Source: Bretschneidera sinensis
Lineage: Eukaryota > Streptophyta > Magnoliopsida > Brassicales > Akaniaceae
Length of the DNA: 64,000 nucleotides
NCBI GenBank assembly: GCA_023935145.1
Contig: CM043698.1
Location: 145,972,125 to 146,036,124 of the forward strand
Reading direction: 5' to 3'
Below the pieces are notes generated by a model. That model ran no database searches, was not told the origin of the DNA, and saw only the letters and a program-made list of their open reading frames with translations. Below are positions 9,841-20,839 of this stretch, one piece after another. Both the position numbers and the translations under genes were made by a program. Each line of letters opens with the position of its first letter. The stretch's first letter is position 1.

Positions 9841-12027
9841 CTTTGGGGAGAGCCCCTCCCTCCACCTCTGGATGTTTGGATACAACTCTAGTTTTCTTAG
9901 CAGGTATCTTCATGTACTTATATAGCCTCGTGAGAGACAAAGGACCTAGGAACTCTACTAACCAATAGTTACTTTCTTTAGTGGAGAAATTTTTACTTAC
10001 ACTGTTAAAATTTTATTAGTAATTGATAGGTAATTTTATTAATAATGTCGTATAACTATAGTTTATATTACTAATGAAGTTATTTAATAATTATTAATAA
10101 AATTTTCACCTAATGTATAAACGATGTTTTGAGCCGAAAGCAAGAAAGAACTTCTCATGCCCATTTGGTGGATAAGAAGGATGCGCAATATTTATTGATA
10201 ATAACAGATAAATTTGATATCGTTAATCGGCATAATTATCGTTATAAATATTAGTATTTCAGTTAATTTAGTTTTAATTTCTCTTAAATTCTGTACAAAA
10301 TCTTTTATGATGATTACAAAAAGAAAATTATAACTTATTTTATAATAATGACTAAAAAGCATTCATCTTAATTTTGCTAGTTGAATTTGACTTAATAAAC
10401 TTTAGACATTTTTTTTATTTTAATTTATTTTGCATCATTCATCAAGCAAGAGTACTATCATATCTGATCTTCTTATTTTTCTTTTTTTTTATGATTTATT
10501 GAGTTTAAGAGACTTATAAGGAAAAAGGAGGTTAAATTTGACTATTAATTTAAGTGCTTATAAGAAAAAGAGAATGGACAGAAATTCAAAAAACTTTCTA
10601 AACGTAAATCATCGTACTTGCAACTGACGTAAACAAAATTATTTGTTGTTTCACAACAATATGTGAATCATCCCACACCAAAAGATAATTAAATATTTAT
10701 TTTTTTATATATTATTATATTAAATATAACAATTATTTAATTTTATAATATAAACTTATAATCAAATTAGATAAACGTTCTATGGACTTAAAAAATATAT
10801 CACATACTTCATACTTTGAGCTAAAGGGCACTCCCACCCTCCACTCGTGGGTAGTATCATCTTCCAAGAAACATAAAAAATTCCATTTTATCATAAAAAC
10901 ACGTGTTTTATCACTAAACTATAAACTATATTATTATTACCACATGATGCAAATTGTCTTTCCTTCTAAAAAGATATTGGAGTAACAATCTCTAATTTTT
11001 TTTATTTTTTTCATTCTCTCAATTTTTCTCTCTCTTATTAAATATACTCTTAATGTCTGCAATTTTGTTACTTGCATATCAAATTATGAAGTTTCTTCAT
11101 GTGAAATTTTCAATGTAGATCAAAATTTACATCTCAATTTATATCTCAGTTAACTCGAGTATTTTAGTTTATATCATCCAAAAAAGAATATTTTAGTTAA
11201 GTGGTTATTATTGGGTTTTTATGTAAAAAACTCGAGTTTGACACTCTCTTTCAATTAACCAAAAATAAGTAATCCTTAGTTTTGTTTTGACGGTTGTGAT
11301 CGGTTTAAGTAAATCGAATAGCTAACGATAACATAATGAGAGATTCTTGATTGTATCGAGGAATATTTTTACACCGAATGAAAATTTGATTGGTAACGTG
11401 TGGGAACTTCACTAGTAATATTTATATATTCAATTAATATTACCAATAAAAATCTTAAAATTTATCAATCAAGTTTCCCCCTATACAAACACAAGAATTT
11501 TTCCTTGGTAAAAGAACCGATGAAATCCGGCCGGATTTTAATAAACCATTTAACCCGGTGTTTAGTAAAACGGTTCGGATTTCATGAAAAGTTCGAAGTT
11601 TAACACCTTCTGTCGGTACTGTCTACCACCAGCACACCATCGTTGGCACCTGAGCTGAGACTCCACCGTCAGCCCAGCTGGTGCACCTCTCTTCTCTTTC
11701 TCTTTCTCTATTTCAATTTATGTAACTGTGAATTTTTATGAATAAATTATAATTTTCAAATTTATAAATTGTGAGACTTTGATGTTTCTTTATTTTGAGT
11801 GAATTAAGTTTGTTTTGTTGCAAATTTTGGATCATTTGACAATGAATTTCTTTGGGTTTTCTTATATTATCTATTTCTCAATGGATTTGGTTTTCTACTT
11901 TTCTTCAAGCCTCTGTGATGCTGCATGGGCATTCTTGATTGCTTGATTTGTGATTGGTTTTGTGAGATAAGAAACCGCTTTGATTTGTTTTGTGATTGCT
12001 TTTCTTATCTTCTTCTTTGCAAATAAT
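9841..12027 (+). repeat. Dispersed unit, copy A (pair of 36169-39571)
   Basis: Colinear in the same orientation with 36169-39571. Shared landmarks include CTTTGGGGAGAG at the left end, the TTAGCAGGTATCTTCA block, a TTTGATATCGTTAATCGG block, and the GC-rich CCACCAGCACACCATCGTTG block near the right end. Similarity resumes for about 25 bp after the Copia insertion (17633-17659) and then stops. The unit has no long ORF. Part of it (about 10620-10870) is also related to 23590-23810 and, inverted, to 22285-22545, so it includes sequence from a wider repeat family. Confidence 0.8.
12023..12027. repeat. Target-site duplication ATAAT, left copy
   Basis: Identical to 17633-17637 and present once in the uninterrupted copy B (39545-39549). 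This confirms the ends of the Tnt1-type element. Confidence 0.9.
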
Positions 12028-12414
12028 TGTAGGATTTTGTGGCTCAATCTCCAGCAGCCGTTGTTGACTCTCTCTCTTAGCAGCCATTAGAGTTCAATCC
12101 ACTTTTCGGTGGAAAAGAAATAAGCCATGTGATGGGCTCTTGTTTTTTCCTCTCTATCATTCCCCTCCTTCATGAATAAATAGAGAGATGAAATTTGCAT
12201 TTTGTAGTATGAAAAAAGAAAGAGAGAGCAACTGAGTGATCATTATACTCAGTAGAGAGAGAGTGAGGTGTAGTGTAAGAATTCTCTTTGTAATTCCTTC
12301 TCAATATACAAAAATCAACTGTCTCTGCCCGAGAATGTAGGCAAATTGCCGAACCTCGTAAATTATTGTGTTTGTGTGTGTTTGGTGTGTGTTAGATTAC
12401 TCATGGGCATAACA
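12028..12414 (+). repeat. 5' LTR of the Tnt1-type element
   Basis: Starts TGTAGGATTTTGTGG and ends GGGCATAACA. It carries a CTCTATTT/AAATAGAGAG-rich segment with a likely TATA region (ATAAATAGAGAGATG near 12176) that could drive transcription. Confidence 0.9.
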
Positions 12415-12418
12415 AAAA

Positions 12419-12430
12419 TGGTATAAGAGC
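12419..12430 (+). promoter_or_regulatory. Primer binding site of the Tnt1-type element
   Basis: TGGTATAAGAGC, four bases after the 5' LTR. It matches the usual TGGTATCAGAGC except at one base. Confidence 0.75.
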
Positions 12431-13161
12431 TCAAGTTCACAATCTGACCAGACCTGAACACCTCAAATTTGGAGTTTTAATTGTAGAGCTCGTCAATACG
12501 AGTTCAACAATATCTTACGCGTCGAAATTGGAGCTAAAACGAGGCCGTAACAGCCGTTTAAAGCTTTCGTTTTTTATGTTTTTGACAAACGCGGCCTTAA
12601 CTCTGAAATTCAAAATTTCTGCAGAGAAGATAAACAGTAGCTGAGTCGACTCGGTTGGTTACTCAGTAACCCAACTCGATCTATTTTGCTTAGACCAGCC
12701 CATTGTTTTTTTTTAGCCCAGTTGCAGAGGCTCAACCCAACATCAGAAAGCCTAGTCAAGACTTGACTTGGCCCAGTCCAGAAGCCACATGCCCAGCCCA
12801 AGTCCACTGGTCAAGCCCAGAGTTGACCAGCCCAGTTTATTTCATTTAGCCCAGCTCATTTAGAACGGCCCAGCCCGCGGTTGATTGGACTGACCCGATC
12901 CAGATCCGACCCGACCCACATTTGGACCTGCTGACCAAACGTTGACCGTTGATCGGCGTTGACTGAAGTTGACCATGTTCATTTTTTTGCCTTTTTTGGT
13001 CCGATTTTGGCCCTTTTTTTGCTAGTTCAAACTGGTTCCCGCCATTTTCGGCTATTCCGGACACAATTGTGGTCTCCGTTTCTGATAATTTTTCTCCTAA
13101 GTTGCTATTGTACCTTAGTGGAGCCTTTGAAGAGATTTTTTGATAGCGGGAAATTGTTAGG

Positions 13162-16100
13162 ATGGCAGAAGAAAAATAGAATATAGATACTACCACACCG
13201 AGCAGCTCCTCGCGAAGAAGTACGACATCCAACGCGAAGTTTGAGGTGGAAAAGTTTGATGGTACGAACAACTTCGGCAGTGGCAGTGCGAAGTGAGGGA
13301 TGTCTTGCTCCAGCAAGACTTGGAGATTACCCTGGAGGAGAAGAAGCCCCAGGACATGACGGATACAGACTGGGAAAAAGTGAATTGCCAGACCTGCAGC
13401 ACAATCCGACTTTGCCTCATAAAGGACCAGAAGTACTTCGTGATAAAGGAGGCAAATGCGAAGGTACTCTGGAAGAAATTTGAGGATAAGTACATGACGA
13501 AGAGCTCTACTTGATAAAAAGACTCTTCAGGTTCCAGTTTCGTGAAGGTATATCTATGGCCGAACATTTAAATAATTATAATAAAATTTTAGCTGATTTG
13601 CAAAACTTGGATGTCGAAATTCAAGATGAAGATAAAGCTTTGCTTTTGTTAAACTCTTTGCCCGACACATATGAACACTTAATTACCACACTGTTGTACA
13701 GAAAAGAAAAGATTAAATTTGACGAAGTATCTAGTGTACTTCAGAACAATGAGTGTCGCAGGATAGACAAGCAGATACACAGAGATACTTCCGACAGAGC
13801 CTTTGCAGCTAGAGGCAAATCAGAAACGAAGCAGCCTGCAAGCAAGGGGAAAAGGAAAAATTCTCGATCAAGGTCTCATGGCAGATCTCGTGGTCCATCA
13901 GACAGACGGAGACCTGCCAAAGACTAGTGTTCCTACTGCCGCAACAAGGGACACTGGAAGAAGGATTGCCCACAGTTAAAAGGGCAGCAGAAGGATAAAT
14001 CCTCCACAGCCAGTGATGAAGAGAAGTTTACTTTCACTGGATCTTCACTCATGTCCCAATATGACAAGTGGATCTTAGATTTCGGATGCACCTATCACAT
14101 GTGTCCCAACCGGGAATGGTTTGCTGAATTCACAGAGATTGATGGTGGATCAGTACTTATGGGCAACGACTTTGCCTGTAAGACGAAGGGGATAGACACC
14201 ATCCATTTGAAGTTGCATGATGGAACTATCAAGCCGTTGACAGAAGTTCGGTATGTACCGGACTTGCGAAAGAACCTCATCTCACTCGGAGCCCTGGACT
14301 CGAAAGGGTTCAGAATTAGCATTGAAGCCAGAGTTCTCAAGGTGGTAATGAGAGCTCTCATGGTCATGAAAGGAATAAAGCATGGCAACCTGTACTTCCT
14401 ACAAGGGAGTACCATTGGAGGTGGAGCTTCCACAGTTTGTGAGAAGCTAGACGAGACTGATGCAGACACGATCAGACTTTGGCACATGCGTCTTGGTCAT
14501 CCCAGGGAGAAGTCCATGAAGATTCTAGCAAGGCAGGGTTTGCTCAAAGGTGCCAAGACTTGCAGGTTATCTTTTTGCGGGCATTGTGTTATGGGAAAAC
14601 AAACCAGGATCAAGCTCGGCACTGCAATTCATCGGACGAAGGGAATTCTTGATTGTGTGCATACCGACGTTTGGGGACCATCCCAAAAAGCATCGATTGG
14701 CGGTAGAAACTGGTTTGTTACTTTTGTTGATGATTACTCTCATCGTGTGTGGGTGTACACGATGAAACGCAAAAATGAAGTATTGGAAATCTTCCAAAAT
14801 TGGAAGAAATTGATGGAAACCCATGTCGACAGAAAGATTAAACGGCTTAGATCAGACAATGGAGGAGAATACATAGAGGATCCATTCTTTGACTTATGCC
14901 AAAAATAAGGTATTGTTAGACACTTTATCGTGCGGAAGACGCCGCAGCAGAATGTGGTTGCAGAACTAATGAACCGGACTTTGGTGGATAAGGTCCGGTG
15001 TATACTTCTGAGTGTTGGACTTGGGAAACATTTTTGAGCTAAAGCTTTGGTTTATGCTAGCCACCTGATCAACCGATTGCCCGCAGTTGCAAATGGCAGG
15101 AAAACACCAATGGAAATATAGAAAGGTACTCCTGCTACTGATTATGATTCATTTCATATCTTTGGTTGTCCTGCCTATTATCATGTTCAGGAAGACAAGC
15201 TCGACCCTAGAGCCAAGAAAGCAAAATTCTTGGGCTTTAGCACAGGATTTTCAGTAGAGATGTAAAGTTTAACGAGTTTGAAATGCTTCATCCACAGAAG
15301 CATGAAGGCTCTAGTGAAATCAGCAGCAGTAGCAGCGAATCAGCCAGGAATTCGCACAAGGTGGAGCTTGAGGCTCCAGTATATGTAGATGATTTAGCCA
15401 CAGATGAGGAGGAGGAGGATGATCAGAATGCCGATAATGATAGCCCAACCACTGCACCTCCACCACAGCCTGAATCTATTGCAGTCAACAGACCAAGGAG
15501 ACATCTAGTTAAACCGGCTCGTCTACAAAATTACGTCACATATGCACTACCAACAGTTGGGGATGATATCCTTACCACTTACAGGGCAGCTGCACAGTCC
15601 ACTAAGTGGGCTAACTGGAAGACAGCTATGGGTGAGGAGCTGCAGTCTCTTTACAAGAATCAGACTTGGGAGCTTGTGCCGCTTCCAAAGAACAAAAAGG
15701 TAATTGGCTGTAAGTGGGTGTTCACCAAGAAGGAGGATCCAACCAGCAGAGATGGAGTACACTACAAAGCTAGACTGGCAGCCATGGACTATGCTCAGAC
15801 GGAGGGAATCGACTACAATGAAGTGTTCTCTCCGGTCATCAAGCACTCTTTGATTCGCATTTTGCTAGCTTTTGTGGCCCAGTTTGACCTCGAGTTGGCT
15901 CAACTTGATGTGAAGACAACATTTCTCCATGGTGACCTAGAAGAGGATATTTATATGTCTCAACCAGATAGGTTCAAAGAAGTTGGTAAGGAAAAGATGG
16001 TCTGTAGTCTGAAGAAGTCTTTGTATGGATTGAAGCAATCACCCCGACTGTGGTACAAGTGTTTCGATAGCTTCATGTTAGATCTAGATTATATGCGCAG

Positions 16101-17119
16101 TCAGTCACTGTGTATATTTCAGGAAACTTACAGATGGTTCCTTCATCTATTTGCTCTTATATGTCAATGACATGTTAGTGGCATCTAAGAGCAAGGTGAA
16201 GATAGATCGTTTGAAAGATAAGTTAAGCCAAGAATTCGAGATGAAGGACTTGGAAGAAGAACGAAAAATTATGGGAATGGAGATTACCAGAGACAGGGCG
16301 AATGGCACAGTTCACCTAACCCAAAAGCAGTATCTTAGGCGAGTTCTGCAACGTTTCGGGTTGGACAAGAACTCGAAACCAGTTAGCACTCCATTGGCCC
16401 CGCACTTCAAGCTCAGTGCAGCGCAGTCTCCCAGCAGTGATTCAGATAAGAATTATATGGCAAAATTCCCTTATGCAAATTTGGTTGGTAGCCTGATGTA
16501 TGCGATGGTGTGCACGAGACCTGATATCTCCCAGGCCGTCAGCATGGTGAGCAGATAAATGCACAATCCAGGAAAATCACATTGGTATGCGGCCAAATGG
16601 ATTCTATGGTACATTCATGGGACTGTAGACAATGGTTTGAAGTTCGAGAGAAGTGATGCAATCGATCATCTGGTAGTTGGTTATATTGATTCCGATTATG
16701 CAGGTGATCTCGACAAACGTCGTTCCACTACTGGTTATGTGTTCACTATGGCAGGAGGACCAGTAAGTTGGCGTTCTACATTGCAGTCCACGATTGCGCT
16801 ATCCACTACGGAAGCTGAGTACATGGCTGTGACAGAAGCCATCAAAGAAGCCATTTGGTTACATGGATTGGTAGCAGACCTTAGCATTGAGCAGGAACAG
16901 GTTACTGTCTATTGTGACAGTCAGAGTGCAATCCACTTGGCAAAGAATCAGATGCATCACGTTCGCACGAAACATATTAATGTCTGTTTCCACTTTGTTC
17001 GCTACATAGAACTTCAGAAAATTGGTACAGCAGATAATCCGGCGGACATGTTAACGAAGATTGTTACTGGGGTCAAGTTCCAACACTGTTTGGACTTGAT
17101 CCACATCTTGCAGTATTGA
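13162..17119 (+). pseudogene. Degenerate gag-pol of the Tnt1-type element
   Basis: The frame starts at the ATG at 13162, meets a stop within six codons, and shifts near 13275 and 13510. Gag resumes at 13511 (MAEHLNNYNKILADLQNL). A stop at 13925-13927 sits immediately before the zinc knuckle CSYCRNKGHWKKDC (13928-13969). The protease site reads D-F-G instead of D-S/T-G at 14078-14086. Integrase has the H-H-C-C motif (LWHMRLGH, CGHC) and the first two catalytic Asp (TDVWGP, RSDNGGEY) before a stop at about 14908. Reverse transcriptase (15283-16170) continues in another frame from 16151, where the catalytic motif is Y-V-N-D rather than Y-V-D-D. RNase H runs to 17119 (DSDYAGD, STTEAEYMA, YCDSQSAI). 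Several key residues are lost, so it is dead. Confidence 0.9.
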
Positions 17120-17203
17120 ACACCTAGGGTGTATGGCGTTTTAGGGCGCCTTGGCAGGAAGTTGATTTGTGTAGGCGATGAGATTTTCGCCAAGGTGGAG
17201 ATT

Positions 17204-17632
17204 TGTAGGATTTTGTGGCTCAATCTCCAGCGGCCATTATTAATTCTCTCCATTGTTGACTCTCTCTCTCCAGCAACCATTGTTGACTCTCTCTCTTAGC
17301 AGCCATTAGAGTTCAATCCACCTTTCAGTGGAAAAGAAATGAGCCCATGTGATGAGCTCTTGTTTTTTCCTCTCTACCATTCCCCTCCTTCATGTATAAA
17401 TAGAGAGATGAACTTTGCATTTTGTAGTACGAAAAAGGAAAGAGAGAGCAACTGAGTGATCATTGTACTCAGTAGAGAGAGTAAGGTGTAGTGTGAGAAT
17501 TCTCTTTGTAATTCCTCCTCAATATACAAAAATCAACTGTCTCTGCCTGGTGATGTAGGCAAATTGCTGAACCTCGTAAATTATTGTGTTTGTGTGTGTT
17601 TGGTGTGTGTTAGATTACTCATGGGCATAATA
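17204..17632 (+). repeat. 3' LTR of the Tnt1-type element
   Basis: Matches the 5' LTR from TGTAGGATTTTGTGG onward, with an extra segment rich in TTGTTGACTCTCTCTC. Its end reads CATAATA where the 5' LTR has CATAACA. It ends about 300 bp upstream of the NLR start codon, in the same orientation. Confidence 0.9.
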
Positions 17633-17637
17633 ATAAT
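17633..17637. repeat. Target-site duplication ATAAT, right copy
   Basis: Pairs with 12023-12027. Confidence 0.9.
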
Positions 17638-17659
17638 GAGAAAAGAAACGTTAATACTT

Positions 17660-17931
17660 TGGTAGTTGACCTGAAAGTCTTTCTCATTAGTCAATGGCAG
17701 CCATTGCCTCAACAATTCACAATTATGACAGTCATTTTCAAGTCTGAATAATCCATTTAGATACTCTTTTCTTCTCTCTTTTTTTTTGAGAACCATTCAT
17801 TTAGATTCTTGACTAATGTGTTCCTAGTAAATGCTCACATGTACTGTAATCTGCATATACTTCTCAAATTAAGCTTTATATCTAAAAAATAACCAGCAAT
17901 TAGCTAGCTTCATCAAGTTGTTTGGGCAAAT
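17660..17931 (+). promoter_or_regulatory. Probable promoter and 5' leader of the NLR gene
   Basis: About 270 bp between the end of the dispersed unit and the NLR start codon. A TATATC stretch at about 17877 is the only TATA-like element close to the ATG (about 55 bp). Whether transcription starts here or in the Copia LTR cannot be told from sequence. Confidence 0.35.
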
Positions 17932-20514
17932 ATGGAGGTTGAATCATTTTTGGCAACCCTTGCAGGAGATCTTTTGGGAAAGTTAAGCTCTTTAGCATTC
18001 CAACAGATAGCTTTGGCATGGGGTTCCAGACGGGAGCTGAAAAATCTTGAAAACACGTTGTCTACAATCAGAGCTGTTCTTTTGGATGCAGAGGAGCAAC
18101 AGGGAAAGAACCATGAGCTACGTGACTGGCTCTGGAAGCTTAAGGACATCTGTTACGATGTTGAAGATCTCCTGGATGTATTTGAGACTGAAGCTCAACG
18201 CGAAGAGATGGTTGAATCCAACAGGAGCACCAGAAGAAAGGTACGCAACTTCTTTTCACGGTCTAACCCTGTTGCCTTTCGTTTTAAGATAGGCCATAAG
18301 ATCAGAGAGCTTAGGGAGAGGTTAGATGAGATCGCAGCTGACAAGGTTAAATTTCATCTGACGGAGCGAGTTGACAGTAGTAGGCAAGTGATCATGCATC
18401 ATAGAGAGAGGGAGATGACACACTCCTTCGTACGACCTTCCGATGTTATTGGAAGGGATGGTGACTTAGATTACATTGTTGAACTTCTGATGCACTCAGG
18501 TGAGAATGATCACAATTATGAAAGTCTTTCTGTTATTCCAATCGTGGGTATTGGAGGTTTAGGAAAAACAACATTGGCCAAAATGGTGTACAATGATGAA
18601 AGGGTAGATTGGCAATTTGAACTGAAAGTGTGGATATGTGTAACAGAAGACTTTAATGTTACTAGGTTGACAAGGGAGATTTATAGCTCTGCTTCTGGTA
18701 GAAATTGTGCTGACTTGACAATTGAGCAGTTGCAAACTCGCTTGCGACGTAAGCTGGATGGTAAAAAGTTTTTACTTGTTCTAGATGATGTGTGGAATGA
18801 TAATCGTGTCAAGTGGATTGAGTTTAGAGATCTTTTAGTTGGTGGTGCCATGGGAAGTAAAATTATTGTGACTACACGTAGTCCTTTAGTTGCTTCCATT
18901 GTGGGCACTGTTTCAGCACACAACTTATCAGGTCTTTCTCATAAGGCTTGCCTGTCTTTGTTCTTGAAATGGGCATTTAATGGTGGACAGGAGAAGCAGT
19001 ATCCACATCTTGTTGAGATTGGAAATGAAATCGTGAAAAAATGTGGGGGTGTTCCTTTAGCAGTAAGGACCTTAGGGAGTCTGCTTTATTCGACGACTGA
19101 TGAACGAGAGTGGTTGCTTATAAGAGATAATGAGATATGGAAATTGAAGCAAAAGGAGAATGACATCTTACCAGTACTGAAATTGAGCTATGATCAAATG
19201 CCATCTTACTTGAAGCAATGTTTTGCTTTTTGCTCAAACTTCCCAAAGTATTACATTTTTTATAGTTTTGAAATGATTCAATTTTGGATGGCTCATGGCC
19301 TTCTTCTGCCTGCTGATGGAAATCAAGAGCCAGAAGATATTGGGATGCGCTATATGAAGGAGCTATGGTCAAGATCTTTCTTTCAGGATGTTGAGGACAA
19401 TTTTTTCTTTTTTACTTGTAAAATGCATGATTTAATACACGATCTTGCATTATCAGTGTCACAAAATGAGTGTGCCACTCTAAGCTTTCTTGCTCAAAAT
19501 GTTCCTGAGAAAGTTCGTCATTTGTCGTTTTCTGATACTAATTTGCTAGATCAGAAACCTCCGAAATTCTTAAACAAACTAGAAAAAGTACGAACCATTT
19601 TTTTCCCAATCAGAAGAGTCGGGCCTGCTAGCAAATCCTTCATTGAAACATGCATCTGCACATTTAGGTACCTACGCGTGCTAAATCTAAGTGATTCATG
19701 TCTAGAGATGTTGCCAAGTTCAATTGGTACATTGAAGCACTTGAGGTATCTTGATCTACATAATAATTTCCGAATGAAGAAACTTCCTGATTCAATATGC
19801 CAGCTGCAAAATTTACAGACATTAAGGCTTGAAGAATGTGAGCAACTTCAACAAATTCCCAGTGATATAGGAAAGTTGACAAAATTAAGATTCCTAGAGA
19901 TAACCACAAAACAGACATCTATGCCAAATGGAATGAAATACTTGAGCTCTCTTCGGTTTTTGTCATTTTTCGAATGTGGCAATTTAGAATATTTGTTCGA
20001 GGAGATGCAACACCTGACATCCCTTCGGACTTTGGTGCTTGCTTCTTGTGGAAGTTTTATCTGCTTGCCTCAAAGTATGAAATACTTAACTGCATTAGAG
20101 ACTTTGGTGATTGGTGATTGCCGGAAGATTAATCTGATCGAAGGCCAAGACACGGAAGACCTCAAGTTGAACCTCCGTTCATTGCTGATTGGGGAACTAC
20201 CGCAGCTGGTGACTTTGCCTCAATGGCTTCATGGGTCTGCCAAAACTTTACAATATTTGTATATCGACGATTGTCCCAACTTGATGGGATTGCCTGAATG
20301 GTTGCAAGATTTTGCGTTGCTTCAAAAACTCGAGATCCTAAGATGTCCAAAGTTATCTTCTCTACCAGAGGGGATGCATTGCCTAAGTGCCTTGAAAGAA
20401 TTGAACATTGGACTATGCCCTACATTAAGAGAAAGATGCGAGCCAGGAATAGGAGAGGACTGGTCGAAGATAGCTCATGTACCAGAAATTTATCTTGACG
20501 GTGTCAAAGTTTGA
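17932..20514 (+). CDS. CNL-type disease resistance protein (RGA-like), intact
   Basis: An 860-residue ORF with no intron in the coding region. It is an intracellular immune receptor of the kind that senses pathogen effectors. Domains in order: Rx-type coiled coil (about residues 5-95, with a DVEDLLDVFE stretch, the usual EDVID position); NB-ARC (about 170-440) with P-loop GIGGLGKTT (206-214), kinase-2 LLVLDDVW (about 281-288), RNBS-B KIIVTTRS, GLPL as CGGVPLA (371-377), and MHD at 498-500; then leucine-rich repeats from about 579 (LRVLNLSDSCLEMLPSSIG). The end, GEDWSKIAHVPEIYLDG, is typical of complete RGA-type proteins. All nucleotide-binding motifs are present. Neighbours are transposons, so it stands alone here rather than in a visible cluster. 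Confidence 0.95.
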   Translation: MEVESFLATLAGDLLGKLSSLAFQQIALAWGSRRELKNLENTLSTIRAVLLDAEEQQGKNHELRDWLWKLKDICYDVEDLLDVFETEAQREEMVESNRSTRRKVRNFFSRSNPVAFRFKIGHKIRELRERLDEIAADKVKFHLTERVDSSRQVIMHHREREMTHSFVRPSDVIGRDGDLDYIVELLMHSGENDHNYESLSVIPIVGIGGLGKTTLAKMVYNDERVDWQFELKVWICVTEDFNVTRLTREIYSSASGRNCADLTIEQLQTRLRRKLDGKKFLLVLDDVWNDNRVKWIEFRDLLVGGAMGSKIIVTTRSPLVASIVGTVSAHNLSGLSHKACLSLFLKWAFNGGQEKQYPHLVEIGNEIVKKCGGVPLAVRTLGSLLYSTTDEREWLLIRDNEIWKLKQKENDILPVLKLSYDQMPSYLKQCFAFCSNFPKYYIFYSFEMIQFWMAHGLLLPADGNQEPEDIGMRYMKELWSRSFFQDVEDNFFFFTCKMHDLIHDLALSVSQNECATLSFLAQNVPEKVRHLSFSDTNLLDQKPPKFLNKLEKVRTIFFPIRRVGPASKSFIETCICTFRYLRVLNLSDSCLEMLPSSIGTLKHLRYLDLHNNFRMKKLPDSICQLQNLQTLRLEECEQLQQIPSDIGKLTKLRFLEITTKQTSMPNGMKYLSSLRFLSFFECGNLEYLFEEMQHLTSLRTLVLASCGSFICLPQSMKYLTALETLVIGDCRKINLIEGQDTEDLKLNLRSLLIGELPQLVTLPQWLHGSAKTLQYLYIDDCPNLMGLPEWLQDFALLQKLEILRCPKLSSLPEGMHCLSALKELNIGLCPTLRERCEPGIGEDWSKIAHVPEIYLDGVKV

Positions 20515-20539
20515 TCAACTGCTGTCCAACGCTGATTAG

Positions 20540-20629
20540 GTATGTATGGAGTGCATTGGCTATTAATTGAATTCAAAATGCATATTCTGGTGCCTTTAAT
20601 TTTTTTTTTTCTCCAAGTGAACAATGCAG
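20540..20629 (+). other. Probable intron in the NLR 3' untranslated region
   Basis: A GTATGT donor follows the stop codon by about 25 bp. A T-rich tract leads to ACAATGCAG at 20629. Introns in 3' UTRs are common in this gene class. A further AG acceptor-like site with following exon-like sequence is at about 21168. Confidence 0.45.
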
Positions 20630-20830
20630 GGGATAATTAAGTCTCACCATTTTAGGAGAGACTTAATACCATTGGGCCAAATCCTTGGTGGGTCTGTGTT
20701 AGAGTTGGTGCATACTTCACGGGTCCAAATCTGTAGAACCCCCGATGATCACGGGCCCGGTGAGTGGGCGAGGTCTCACTCCCCGGTGAGCGGGAGGGTT
20801 AGGGATTCCTGTCTAATTGTAAGCTGAAAC
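20630..20830 (+). other. GC-richer insert of unknown origin after the NLR gene
   Basis: Its composition differs from the AT-rich surroundings (CCCCGATGATCACGGGCCCG, CCCCGGTGAGCGGGAGGG). It opens with a perfect 9-bp inverted repeat TTAAGTCTC/GAGACTTAA at 20637-20666 around a 12-base loop. It may be part of the 3' UTR or a transposon piece. It is not identified. Confidence 0.35.
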
Positions 20831-20839
20831 AAAAGTGTC

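Larger units (their letters stand above)
12028..17632 (+). mobile_element. Tnt1-type Ty1/Copia retrotransposon, complete in structure, decayed in coding
   Basis: Two LTRs, primer binding site, gag, protease, integrase, reverse transcriptase and RNase H in Copia order, and a purine-rich CCAAGGTGGAGATTT before the 3' LTR. A perfect 5-bp duplication flanks it, and an empty counterpart of the site exists in copy B. The LTRs differ in length (387 and 429 bp) because the 3' LTR has an extra partly repeated segment near 17235-17280. Several frameshifts and stops make it non-autonomous. Confidence 0.92.

Noticed and set aside
12846..13316. 156-codon minus-strand ORF
   Set aside because: Antisense to the Copia leader and gag start; no protein character.
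18541..18575. miR482/2118 target in the NLR P-loop
   Set aside because: The position is right, but too many mismatches to the remembered microRNA to call.
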